Part shown: positions 45,101-54,741 of the stretch, one piece after another
Layout of the letters: each line of letters begins with the position of its first letter
Position numbering within the stretch: the stretch's first letter is position 1
Source: Paraphysomonas bandaiensis
Taxonomy: Eukaryota > Chrysophyceae
NCBI GenBank assembly: GCA_965644295.1
Contig: CBFFRP010000115.1
Span: 1-64,000 of the forward strand
Direction: 5' to 3'
Length of the DNA stretch: 64,000 nt
Position numbers and translations under genes: made by a program
Notes under the pieces: model-generated
Told to the model about the DNA's origin: nothing
The model's input: the letters and a program-made list of their open reading frames with translations, nothing else
Database searches by the model: none

Positions 45101-48100
45101 AGAACATTGTTACACCTTCAGACAGTAAAGATATCACGCCAGATAGAGAAATCCCCCTTGAAGTATTCGAGAATATTCTAAGCAGCGCGTGGCTGCGGAG
45201 GAAAATATTAGATGAAATGAACTCTACAAAGGTACGAGCTCTCAAAGCCTCAGGCAAAGCAAGCTCCGTGTTCTCAAGAGCAGAACGAAGGGCCTTCTCT
45301 TCTGTAGCCACCACATTTCGAATTGTATCATCACGTAATCTTCTCTGCTCATTGTCAGCTTTCGAAAAGAGATGCGACCGTGAATTCTCATCAGCAGTTG
45401 TTACAGAAACTTTTGTTTTTTTAATTTTTATTTTGTCGGAAAAAGAAGATTCATCACGGAAGTAAAACGCCAAGAAGAAGGCAAAACAGATAACCAAGAG
45501 TGTACCAATAGAAATTTGTATAACTCTAGACGGGCCATCAGCATTGTCTCCAGGCCTCTCAGTTGGCTGTGAAGTTGGATAATATGTCTTCAGTGCAGTG
45601 GTTTCAATATTTGACGGGTCATTTTCAAAAGATTCCACAGAAAATTCAGGGGAAGGGGTTATTCCAAATGAGTTTAAAAGAACACTTTTCATTGCTGTTG
45701 ATAAGGACCCGTTCGTCGAAGCACTATGAAGTTGTGAAGTAATAGATGACACAGCCTCAGCCATACCAGATTTTCCGAGGTAGCCATAATTTTCGAGAAC
45801 AAAGGATACTGTGTAACTAACTCTTACACCCAAGTAGACAGCTCGTGGAGCTATTAAATTATGTAAACTCTGTGACAATACACCGTTAAGTCGCCTCGTA
45901 GTAACTGCAACATTAACTACACCATCCACAGTAACATCGGTATTCTGCAGTTGCCTTCTATTTGTTGAGATACTACTCGCAATTGAGCTTTGAAATGCAA
46001 GCTGATATTGTGTTGTAAACGTCTCGGACGTAACACCAACTATTGTGCTCTTGGCAGGGTAACTGATTAAAATCTGCTGCTGCAAAGACGGTGCTGAGGT
46101 TGGATTAGAACTGGGAACACTGGACGGTTGACCACTTGGAGCACCGCTTGGTAAAGATGACGGCAACGACGAAGGAGTTGCCGATGGTAGACATGTAGGA
46201 TAAGAAGAAGGCGCGGATGTGGGCATGGTGGACGGAACGCAACTCGGTTGCGAGGACGGTTGACCAGTAGGTAGACTTGAGGGTACTCCTGAAGGTTGCG
46301 ATGATGGTTCACTCGAAGGTTGACCAGAAGGAACCGTGGAAGGGCGACAAGATGGTTCGCTAGAAGGAACGCTAGTCGGTTGAACAGTTGGTTGACCAGA
46401 CGGTAACGAAGATGGCAGACAACTTGGAACACAGCTTGGTAAACTTGATGGCTGACTAGAGGGCCACCCGCTGGGTTGGCCGGAGGGCTCACTGCTAGGA
46501 ATACAAGACGGCACACAAGATGGAGACGTGGTCGGCTGTCCGCTTGGCTGTCCTGATGGGACCGCAGTCGGAATTTTACTTGGTATACTTGACGGTTGAC
46601 CAGATGGTATACCACTAGGCTCTCCCGTCGGCTGACCAGATGGTTTACCACTAGGTTGTCCACTTGGCTGACCAGACGGAACACCAGATGGAACACTACT
46701 CGGCTGACCAGATGGTTCGCCACTTGGTATACTTGACGGCTGAGCAGATGGTATGCAGGAAGGTATACCACTAGGCTCTCCCGTCGGCTGACTAGATGGT
46801 TCACCACTTGGTTGTCCACTTGGCTGACCAGATGGAACACCAGATGGAACACTACTCGGCTGACCAGATGGTTCGCCACTTGGTGTACTTGACGGCTGAC
46901 CAGATGGTATGCAGGAAGGTATACCACTAGGCTCTCCCGTCGGCTGACCAGATGGTTCACCACTTGGTTGTCCACTTGGCTGACCAGACGGAACACCAGA
47001 CGGAACACTACTCGGCTGACCAGATGGTTCGCCACTTGGTGTACTTGACGGCTGACCAGATGGTATGCAGGAAGGTATACCACTAGGCTCTCCCGTCGGC
47101 TGACCAGATGGTTCACCACTTGGTTGTCCACTTGGCTGACCAGACGGAACACCAGATGGAACACTACTCGGCTGACCAGATGGTTCGCCACTTGGTGTAC
47201 TTGACGGCTGACCAGATGGTATGCAGGAAGGTATACCACTAGGCTCTCCCGTCGGCTGACCAGATGGTTCACCACTAGGTTGTCCACTTGGCTGACCAGA
47301 CGGAACACCAGATGGAACACTACTCGGCTGACCAGATGGTTCGCCACTTGGTGTACTTGACGGCTGACCAGATGGTATGCAGGATGGTATACCACTAGGC
47401 TCTCCCGTCGGCTGACCAGATGGTTTACCACTAGGTTGTCCACTTGGCTGACCAGACGGAACACCAGATGGAACACTACTCGGCTGACCGGATGGTTCGC
47501 CACTTGGTATACTTGACGGCTGACCAGATGGTATGCAGGAAGGTATACCACTAGGCTCTCCCGTCGGCTGACCAGATGGTTCGCCACTTGGTGTACTTGA
47601 TGGCTGACCAGACGGAACACCAGATGGAACACTACTCGGCTGACCAGATGGTTCGCCACTTGGTATACTTGACGGCTGACCAGATGGTATGCAGGAAGGT
47701 ATACCACTAGGCTCTCCCGTCGGCTGACCAGATGGTTCACCACTTGGTTGTCCACTTGGCTGACCAGACGGAACACCAGACGGAACACTACTCGGCTGAC
47801 CAGATGGTTCGCCACTTGGTGTACTTGACGGCTGACCAGATGGTATGCAGGATGGTATACCACTAGGCTCTCCCGTCGGCTGACCAGATGGTTCACCACT
47901 TGGTTGTCCACTTGGCTGACCAGACGGAACACCAGATGGAACACTACTCGGCTGACCAGATGGTTCGCCACTTGGTATACTTGACGGCTGACCAGATGGT
48001 ATGCAGGAAGGTATACCACTAGGCTCTCCCGTCGGCTGACCAGATGGTTCACCACTTGGTTGTCCACTTGGCTGACCAGACGGAACACCAGATGGAACAC

Positions 48101-48728
48101 TACTCGGCTGACCAGATGGTTCGCCACTTGGTATACTTGACGGCTGACCAGATGGTATGCAGGAAGGTATACCACTAGGCTCTCCCGTCGGCTGACCAGA
48201 TGGTTCGCCACTTGGTGTACTTGATGGTTGACCAGATGGTATGCAGGAAGGTATACTGCTAGGTTCTCCCGTCGGCTGACCAGATGGTTCACCACTTGGT
48301 TGTCCACTTGGCTGACCAGAAGGAACACTACTCGGCTGACCGGATGGTTCACCACTTGGCATACGTGATGGCTCACCACTTGGCTGTCCACTGGGTGTAC
48401 CGCTAGGCTCACCGGTTGGTTGACTACTTGGTACACCAGACGGCTGACCAGACGGAACACAACTTGGCTGACCAGACGGAACACAACTTGGCTGACCAGA
48501 AGGTTCACCACTTGGTATACTTGACGGTTGGCCACTTGGCTCCCCAGTGGGCTGTCCACTAGGTACACCAGAAGGTTGACCTGTGGGTTGCCCAGAAGGG
48601 TATCCACTTGGCTGTCCGCTAGGTACACTACTTGGTGCGACTGTAGATGAGACAAACCACGTGCGTGTATTGCCATTAAACGCACTCATGGCAAAGATGA
48701 CGAAAAAAAACAATCGTATGGGAGTCAT
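42186..48728 (-). CDS. Giant surface protein: PSGQP-repeat stalk plus multi-pass membrane domain
   Basis: Single uninterrupted frame, 2180 residues. Residues 1 to about 22 are a signal peptide (IRLFFFVIFAMSAF). Residues about 28-880 are a low-complexity stalk of four-residue PSGx/PSSx/PTGE modules, many in a 52-residue higher-order repeat. Next comes a folded-looking region of about 180 residues (QILISYPAKSTIVGV, then STNRRQLQNTD). A first membrane helix (ISIGTLLVICFAFFLAFYF) lies near residue 1070. Further hydrophobic helices lie near 1200, 1240-1260, 1485, 1525, 1555 and 1815-1850, with charged loops between. The tail of about 330 residues is Ser/Glu-rich and probably cytoplasmic. Proline-rich PSGQP stalks are common in stramenopile wall-linked or adhesive proteins. 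A sensor or adhesin at the cell surface is inference. The start is the first Met upstream of the signal peptide. Confidence 0.85.
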   Translation of the reverse strand: MTPIRLFFFVIFAMSAFNGNTRTWFVSSTVAPSSVPSGQPSGYPSGQPTGQPSGVPSGQPTGEPSGQPSSIPSGEPSGQPSCVPSGQPSCVPSGQPSGVPSSQPTGEPSGTPSGQPSGEPSRMPSGEPSGQPSSVPSGQPSGQPSGEPSGQPTGEPSSIPSCIPSGQPSSTPSGEPSGQPTGEPSGIPSCIPSGQPSSIPSGEPSGQPSSVPSGVPSGQPSGQPSGEPSGQPTGEPSGIPSCIPSGQPSSIPSGEPSGQPSSVPSGVPSGQPSGQPSGEPSGQPTGEPSGIPSCIPSGQPSSTPSGEPSGQPSSVPSGVPSGQPSGQPSGEPSGQPTGEPSGIPSCIPSGQPSSIPSGEPSGQPSSVPSGVPSGQPSSTPSGEPSGQPTGEPSGIPSCIPSGQPSSIPSGEPSGQPSSVPSGVPSGQPSGQPSGKPSGQPTGEPSGIPSCIPSGQPSSTPSGEPSGQPSSVPSGVPSGQPSGQPSGEPSGQPTGEPSGIPSCIPSGQPSSTPSGEPSGQPSSVPSGVPSGQPSGQPSGEPSGQPTGEPSGIPSCIPSGQPSSTPSGEPSGQPSSVPSGVPSGQPSGQPSGEPSGQPTGEPSGIPSCIPSGQPSSTPSGEPSGQPSSVPSGVPSGQPSGQPSGEPSSQPTGEPSGIPSCIPSAQPSSIPSGEPSGQPSSVPSGVPSGQPSGQPSGKPSGQPTGEPSGIPSGQPSSIPSKIPTAVPSGQPSGQPTTSPSCVPSCIPSSEPSGQPSGWPSSQPSSLPSCVPSCLPSSLPSGQPTVQPTSVPSSEPSCRPSTVPSGQPSSEPSSQPSGVPSSLPTGQPSSQPSCVPSTMPTSAPSSYPTCLPSATPSSLPSSLPSGAPSGQPSSVPSSNPTSAPSLQQQILISYPAKSTIVGVTSETFTTQYQLAFQSSIASSISTNRRQLQNTDVTVDGVVNVAVTTRRLNGVLSQSLHNLIAPRAVYLGVRVSYTVSFVLENYGYLGKSGMAEAVSSITSQLHSASTNGSLSTAMKSVLLNSFGITPSPEFSVESFENDPSNIETTALKTYYPTSQPTERPGDNADGPSRVIQISIGTLLVICFAFFLAFYFRDESSFSDKIKIKKTKVSVTTADENSRSHLFSKADNEQRRLRDDTIRNVVATEEKALRSALENTELALPEALRARTFVEFISSNIFLRSHALLRIFSNTSRGISLSGVISLLSEGVTMFCVLTVIFFLRQSGSDILHDTRISTYDMFVLAYVTAVVLSPFFVLLNSMILWISVAGFSRLSTVVCEQKSLQKLDRGALGFDEEEGHGNSDRIVVGKSPLLEEVHRLQNRIEAFRENLVTDEVGNSLATTIYDDIFGRSVLSFGENNVWKAKSDIPENITSVFDTAWSIRTEHCSGSVAGVDELERRVSSKNERKIDIYSAFSQSIGMRDANEFLHEEVGESNELTPFQVLIQDLARARKIYDNEMKNCLGHDSSRTYSSLSSSELINIGQTVIRLFLLDVLPVCSATVLASLYKRQENFTLKPHMWSPSLLFYPVLLMAYLAGLITVAALFSTSLNEETQFIVLWCFVIWLSSSLIIVQPATIAVKNYVFSRTLSRDIKPSTSWIRSSLKDAAINNIKRCIAHNTESADESNNSSSPRTIAKQYIADMTSSKPLILGDAATFPPWALKNGIFFERNPAVEPNECNVVRSLPNISPIRSVMNRSDVLCDDQTYCVSLNASPFFFASNRVASRFSQLLESQVVLSFRTPWPKRMYGKPRKFDSILCQSRHHRELYPAQWHFFVLPSPLALAFVDGGFRVYIAEYVFMKARIMAGLVCSLPMCMQDIIIEMFVWGGLASAFLLHYHIAAVNVVFAVIPAVCVLAMCLLFMRRTCRPWEAENSWFAMNNLSRVQSDEITLDFNHIVRNIETKEQSRIEDENIVDMNMTNDLGPHSNDIRTSTRENGDSYLSSLSTPVKCDEKSVSENAAISTVRECEKSEVNTPEASPALPDFRTEVQKEVIKQLSLIFSSSNMDGSIGSPDVRRLPPLLRMDSNQKESSPVSSKDVRYASVRVARRNKSKDDDAVISSPSRSGKHVIMKSEIEAFMGKLLDGDSEHEELPSVNDFLEQASRHRKTGPVARKKGTGPQSPLPSNKEKHLTGGEEATPAINNSEDTTDKDSLFESHIVPESKTVHVHGCVEDNESKEGGTFANESK
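46600..48290 (-). repeat. Coding higher-order tandem repeat, 156-bp unit, about ten copies
   Basis: The mark GTATGCAGGAAGGTATACC recurs every 156 bp (the GCAGGAAGG core at 46755, 46911, 47067 and so on), i.e. 13 modules of four residues. Units run PSGQ PSS(T/I) PSGE PSGQ PSSV PSGV PSGQ PSGQ PSGE PSGQ PTGE PSGI PSCI. About ten units are present; one near 47580-47640 is shortened and some carry single changes (SGKP, SSQP, SAQP). Copies are nearly identical at the DNA level, which indicates ongoing unequal exchange or conversion. Confidence 0.9.
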
Positions 48729-50707
48729 AAGAATTCCTTTACACTGCTAATCTGAAATAACAGATATATAAAAGACGGAAATTATATTCAATACATCTCA
48801 AAGCAATGTATTGATCTGAAAAAGATAGTTTGAATCATAAACCACTCAAGTAATGGCTCAATATTACTTTATTTCGATACAAAGGTATAAAATTTACGCG
48901 TCACCTCGGTGCAATCAGATGTACAGATTGGTTTCGAAATAAGCACTTTCTCCTTCACCAACACCACAGGCGAGTGATTTTAAACATGCAGAGTGCAAGC
49001 TGTAATATCAATGGAATTTTTGTGTTGTGTGGATATGCAAAGTTCGATTAAGCTTTGAGAATTTTGTGGCATTCAATCGCTAAAAAAATGGGTATTTCAC
49101 TCACTGACCAAAAACCGACAAACTTTCGCCACATTTTCTTTTCATACTGCAGTCAGTCAGTTATATACCGTATCTATACTGGTATACGGTTGCTGTGTCT
49201 GAATAGGAAGCTTGTATGTACTCCACAGAGTACAGCAGTATATCCAGCCAATTCAATCCTGCCAATAAAAGCAGCACTTGAAGCACTCACCAGAAGTTAT
49301 GCTTGAATTGTATATACTAATGTGTTAAGGTGAGGATAGGGATAGATTCGGGGAGAACGAGAGGGAGAGTTTGGAAACTGTAGTGATAGGGGAACCAATG
49401 AAGGTTGGCGCCTCTTTTATTGGCAGATGTTCTTGTTATATGGAATTTCGGCGTCCCCCAAGTTTCTTGTGATATGCACCCTCTGTTCACCATTGCTGTG
49501 AACGCAAAAACATATAATTCAAGTTGTGGTGGTATAGCTCAAAGTGAAAGAAGTAGAATAAAAGTTGTAGAGAAAGAGGGTGAGGGTTACTCCGAAGCCA
49601 CTCCCATTACTATTGTACATAAAGAAGTTTCACTAAGTCATGCCCCAACCACTGTTTTAACATGAATGATTGTCACGACAGCTCATATCCCTGAAAACAG
49701 CATTCGATGAATCCAGTAAAATGTTGAAGGATAAGACGTATAAGCATTCACTGAGCTGACAAATAGAGCACCGACTTATATATTCTTGACGATCATGGCG
49801 ATTATAGTGATGGCAATGACGGCGACGTTATGGTAGTAGTAGCCGGCAGTGCTTAATCAGTACTGTGGTACAACCATTAATTACTGCATGACTCTAACAT
49901 TTGCTTCTAATATTTTTTTTCGACATAAAGCGTAAAGAAGTCTAAATCTTCTGTAAAACATGCCTATATTGTCTATTGGGTTTACTCAATGCACATCTTG
50001 TACATGTGTATATTATTTTTCTCAACATATTGACTTTAGAACATTCTTTTGTCTGACTCTTACACGCCTATTATTGCTAATAATCAGACATTTACTACCA
50101 GATAATGATACCGCTATTTTGCTTACATATATTTAACAGTTCCTGGAGTTTCTGGACGTAAATATGTAAATGTCTCAGCTAAATCCCTTGTCTCTCCGGT
50201 GTTTAAGAAAAGCTAACTTTCATAAAACTTTGAAACAGTGGGAATACGTTTATATTAGAGTCATTTAAGTGAAAGGGTATTTTTAATGATATTTTTAATA
50301 TTTTGGTTTGTCAGAAGCATTTTTAATACTAAAATATATATAACATGAATATCATCATAATGATGTATGTATTGCAAGAGGAGTGGGACACAATTTTGAA
50401 TGTCATCCATAGATTATTGGCAGAACAGTGAGATTTACATCTGAATTTGTTTTAGGTTTTACGTCAGACTCAATAACTCTCCGAAGCAGATCGTTATCTA
50501 TCTAACTTGTCAAAGCAAGGTGTATGATTGCCAAAATATATAATGTTATACATGATAATAATATACACGCAACGAATATAAAAAAAGAAAGATAAATTGT
50601 GAAAGAGTTAGAGGAAGAAGAAGTTTAATTGATTCAATTTAAAGTTAAAATAGTTAAATTCAAGATCTTCGTCGTCATAGTAGTATGTATGTCACTCGGC
50701 TTTGTTC
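48729..50707. other. Intergenic, upstream of the stalk gene; one LINE end
   Basis: The stretch 48729-48960 presumably holds the promoter of the stalk gene. Open frames at 49055-49306 and 49405-49665 have no recognised feature. A LINE-3'-like end (ACGCCTATTATTGCTAATAA) lies near 50065-50095. The remainder is AT-rich with nothing recognised. Confidence 0.4.
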
Positions 50708-50715
50708 GCTCTGTG

Positions 50716-52309
50716 CAGGCTTGCGTAACCATTAATGGCCATTAATGGCGACGCATTGCTTCCCCCATTTTTATGGCCATTAATTTTAAAAATCCCACCA
50801 CTGTTATGGCCATTAATGGCCATTAATGGTTAGATTACTATTGCTTTATTGCTTTAGAAAGAAGTAAATGGAAAGTGTTAATAATTAGACTAAGTACTAG
50901 CTATTTAACAGCAATGATGAGCAGTTCGTTCCCATGTTACAGGTCAGATAGCTAATGCTAACAATATTCTTAAACATCATCAGCAACTATAATATCATCA
51001 ATGGTAACTTCGTTCTATAAGAATTTGTTGCAACGCAAAAAGAGTAGCAGCTCCAAATGTTGGGGTTCCATTAGCTTGCGCTGGTCTCTCATAATAAGCT
51101 TTGCTCTGCTAAATAATCGCTCAACAATATTGGAAGCCGTCACCAAATGATTCATGGAGCGATGTTTAGTGGCTCTCCTGCTGCTTTTTGCCTTTTTTGC
51201 CACAGCTTCTCTCACTATATCCACAGCAAATCCTCCTGTTTCCCCCGTTTCATCATCGCCACTGCTATCGTCATCCTTATGAGCCGCAAGGAGATAGCCC
51301 TTAACGGCTTCAGATTCTGCAACAGTCAGAGTATTCTCCTGTTGGCTTTGGATCTTCACAACAGCTCTCTCGAATAATGGGTCAGTTGTAATGGTAGCAT
51401 TAGCACCAAGATACTGTTCCATATCTGGAAAGTTTTCAATAAGTTTGTCGAACATCATGCTACGCACAACATAATGATCTACAGACGATTTCTGCAGCAT
51501 CAATGCGACTTCGTTGCACTTAGCAAGCTCTGATGTTACTTGCGCGATCCGTCGGTGCTGTGGTACAGAAGGTAGTAAGTCCGTAACATCGTCATTAAAA
51601 TTATCACAAGTCAACACAGGAGTAAGTAACAAATACCGCTTCCATGAATGATGGACAGAGTTCCAGCGTGTGTCATTCCTAAGACAAGCAGCATAACCAG
51701 ATACTTTTTGTAACCTTGATGAATTATTCAAGGATCGTAGTTTCTTCATAAGCTTTTGCACTACTACGTCTACTAGCAAATCATCTTCACCTTCATAAAG
51801 TTTGGAAACTGCAAGGTTTAATTTGTGAGATGCGCAACCCAGTAAAGGCACTCGGAGCAATCGTGCCAATTTTCTGTTGACGCTACACAGTTATAACCAG
51901 CCACGAATTCAATGTTATCAAAATTGCAACCAACAAGATTTAATTCGTCGAAAATGTAATCTCCGATAGACTCAGCTGTAAAGTCAATATCTTCATCATT
52001 ATCGTCATCGTCCACCTCATCCTGTGGACCACAACACAACAATACAGTTGTTACATTGCCTTTACCGTCTGACCATGTTGCAAAAACTGCTATGTAGTGC
52101 TCGGTTCCGCAAGTCCAACCATCGAAAATAAGACCGAAAGAATTGGGGATGATGTGTTTTATTGCATTCTCCACAGACAACCCAAGTTTTTCAAGATACT
52201 TCATCAGAGTTGTACGTGAAATCGACTCCGAATTAGTGATCTTTCGAGTGAAAGAATTCTCCACAAAGGAAAAATTACCCCCACTCTAACCATTTGTTAC
52301 GCAAGCCTG
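50716..52309 (-). mobile_element. hAT transposon, 1594 bp, with perfect 8-bp target duplication and transposase gene
   Basis: The ends are CAGGCTTGCGTAAC inverted repeats (14 bp exact). GCTCTGTG lies directly on both sides (50708-50715 and 52310-52317). Inside the left end is a run of CCATTAATGG palindromes (50728-50830), probable transposase sites. The transposase gene fills most of the element on the minus strand and is broken only once. Its termini are related to those of the 7657 and 19477 elements (CAGGG/CTGCGTAAC), so it belongs to the same broad family. It is probably the youngest transposase-bearing copy in the window. Confidence 0.93.
51015..52264 (-). pseudogene. hAT transposase with a single frame break
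   Basis: The upstream part (52264-51818) has the catalytic-core start SFGLIFDGWTCGTEHYIAVF (DGWT carries the first catalytic Asp) and an acidic insert. The downstream part (51869-51015) has VPLLGCASHKLNLAV, LRNDTRWNSV and the C-terminal ASNIVERLFSRAKLIMRD, then LELLLFLRCNKFL dimerisation region. The two overlap: in the first frame the sequence runs VAGYNC then VASTENWHD, while the second frame gives the expected CSVNRKLARLL. One small indel near 51885 therefore separates them. A spliced join is not obvious. An N-terminal BED zinc finger is not visible. Confidence 0.88.
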
Positions 52310-52317
52310 GCTCTGTG

Positions 52318-52796
52318 AATGTACAGTATAGGACAGCCACCTTGACATGCGATTGTCGAATATAAGAATGTTTAAAAGAAAAGTACAGAAAATATGCACC
52401 ACCCAACCAACAAACGAGAAGGTTATATTAGAATAGGATTATTTCATAAGAGTAGGCGTGATTAATATTCTTACACCAGTGGAGACACTTACCTCTACTG
52501 ATTCATTAGATCTATTACATGTATCAACAATGGCCTTAATACATCTACGTCACAGATAGGGAACAGAATAGTATTATTGTACTATGTCTATATCACGGCA
52601 TCTACTCAAAATACAAGAACTATCTTGTGATAATATTGTACGACTATATGACAATAGTTAGCCAAAATATACAACAAATATACCTTAGAGTCAGCTATAC
52701 CTAGAAATAAATATCACAACAAGCTCGATTCCACAAGAGTCATCAGTAGTAGTACTAAAGAACACAACGTACTACAAAAAAACAGAGCCGAACTAT
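52318..52796. other. Intergenic between hAT element and UVSSA-like gene
   Basis: AT-rich, no gene seen; it includes the 3' flank of the minus-strand gene that ends at 52797. Confidence 0.35.
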
Positions 52797-54205
52797 TTAC
52801 AGGGAAGCTTGCAAAACGTTTTCTCCAAGCAGCGCATTGCATCTCGAGCTCAGAGTATCCTCGATTCTAGCGATCATTTGTGAAACTTTACACAGCATGG
52901 CTGACGCGCTGTCTCTGTCAATAGAAACATCAGCTGTAGATTCAAGCTCATCTAGAGCTGTGAGAGAGTCCTTCCATCTTTTGAGACGGGGAAGAGTGTG
53001 TGCCGCAAGTTGCTTGGAGTGATCTCGCACAGTATCCAACACGACATAGCTTTCACCCACTCCATGCAAGGATTCCGGAATAGTTACTTCCTATAGTAAT
53101 TACATATTTAAACATGAGTATAATCAAGTATAACTCATTGTGTAGCAAAATTGGACTCTTGTAACACGAAAAACCACGCATACACACGCACCAGAGTGTA
53201 ATCTATTCCCCCCATGCCCGCCTCTTGAGCTATTCCCAGCATTGTAGGAGGCCTCTTGCCAGGAGGGGACAGAGAGGAGAGGGATGCAGATCCTCGCTTA
53301 TTCCCTGAAAGAGATTCTTGACCTACTGTGGAGGTATAGCCGTCTTCCCAGTCACTCTCGGCGTCTGTATTCACAAAATCAGTAGTTCGTACGACATGAA
53401 AAAGGTTACATATATTACAGCAATTATAAGATATAATATTCACATAATAACATCAACTGCAGATACTATACATATATATCACCTTCTTCATCCGGCACAC
53501 TCGCATCGGGCAGCTGGGCCTCCATAGGAGGAAATAATACAATGAAGCACTGTTCTAGTGTCTCCATCGTACTGGCGATCTCCTCCCACTGAGAGGTTAT
53601 CTCTCGCATACTCTTCCGTGCTCGCGCGATGTAGAGTGTAGCTTTCCTCCTCTGACTCTCCAGTCGCATCGCCTCCGCCCTTCTCATCTCTTCCTGTCGA
53701 AAAGTGTTCAGCGAGCATACGATATAATCAGATCTATAGTTACTCGTATATCTGGAACAGCTAGATCCGTGCTCTCTCTGAGAAACCGAGACATTGCACG
53801 CAGCTGGGGCAACCCCCCACCAAACCTCACATTCCAAATCTCGATGAGTCGTAATACTAGAGCACGTACTTCTGGCACATGGTCGACTGGTACCGTACTA
53901 CCAAAAGACTGGACTGCACCGGAAGCTGCCACCACATCCTTCAGGCGATAACAGAGAGCTGTGCGAAACGCAGCCGAACGAATAAATAGAGCGTCTATGA
54001 TGTGCAACAATTTCAGTCGGACGCTACCTTTTTTGCTACTTAAATCACATATAAGGCAATGCACGACCTCTGTTATGATGGAGCTGTCGTGCTTTACTAT
54101 GTGCTTGATAGTGTTCATAATCTCTCCAGGAACCCCATCGCCTCTGCTCTTCACCACATGCTTTAACAATTGGTGGATGGAAAGGTTCTTTGATTCACCA
54201 CCCAT
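52797..54205 (-). CDS. UVSSA-like protein (VHS-like domain; transcription-coupled repair scaffold family), short form
   Basis: Four exons in phase: 54205-53744, 53693-53483, 53364-53192 and 53090-52797, giving 379 residues. Residues about 10-150 form an all-helical VHS/ENTH-like domain matching the UVSSA N-terminus in order: IHQLLKHVVKSRGDGVPGEI; SVRLKLLHIIDALFIRSAAF (compare IVDELFMRS in animal proteins); LRLIEIWNVRFGGGLPQLRA (compare the DWN.KFG motif). A charged helix (EEMRRAEAMRLESQ) and linkers follow, then a C-terminal helical part (YVVLDTVRDHSKQL, then LPRLKRW). Human UVSSA is 709 residues with a C-terminal DUF2043 zinc region. No cysteine cluster is seen here, so this is a shorter relative or the 3' end was missed. 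UVSSA stabilises CSB and brings TFIIH to stalled RNA polymerase II. Confidence 0.65.
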
Positions 54206-54741
54206 ATTAATTATAACTATCTTTTTTCTTGGAATGGTGTGTCATAGGTCGATCATAGTCGATGGTGGTCAGTCAGCAATATATTCTATAACAATAGAAA
54301 AAGTCATCTCGGATCTCGATTCGAATTCATGCATCCATTTGGTGGTGGTTTTCCCACACAAGTTAAGTAAGTTAAGTTAGTTCTTCTTGCGTTTTTTCAG
54401 CACTTTAATGGGGCGTCTGTGGTTTGCTAAAAAACTTCTGGATTTCTTGAGCAAAAGCCTTTCTTTTCCAACTTTTTTCAGAGTTTTGGAGTGGTGTTGG
54501 GTGTGTTGTTTGCGACAGCAGTGCGTTTTTAGCGATGTATTCACACTGCTGCTCCTGGATATTAGTATCTGCAGCAAGAGGTTCCCTGTTGATCATTTGA
54601 GCATAATCTCAGCATCAGGTGGCTTATGGCTCTATATATCTTCATATATCTTGCCAAATAAGTCTCAGTGGACAGATTAACACAATACTATCTAATGAGT
54701 GGGAGTAATTAACCCTACTGAATTTCGACGTATGACTGATC
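54206..54741. promoter_or_regulatory. Divergent upstream region of the UVSSA-like and coiled-coil genes
   Basis: 536 bp between two divergently transcribed genes. The middle (54377-54660) is open in several frames on both strands, but these overlap and lack features. No specific site is recognised. Confidence 0.35.

Noticed and set aside
46067-48685. 872-codon minus-strand frame as a separate gene
   Set aside because: It overlaps the stalk gene on the same strand, consists almost wholly of the repeat read out of phase, and has no independent motif.
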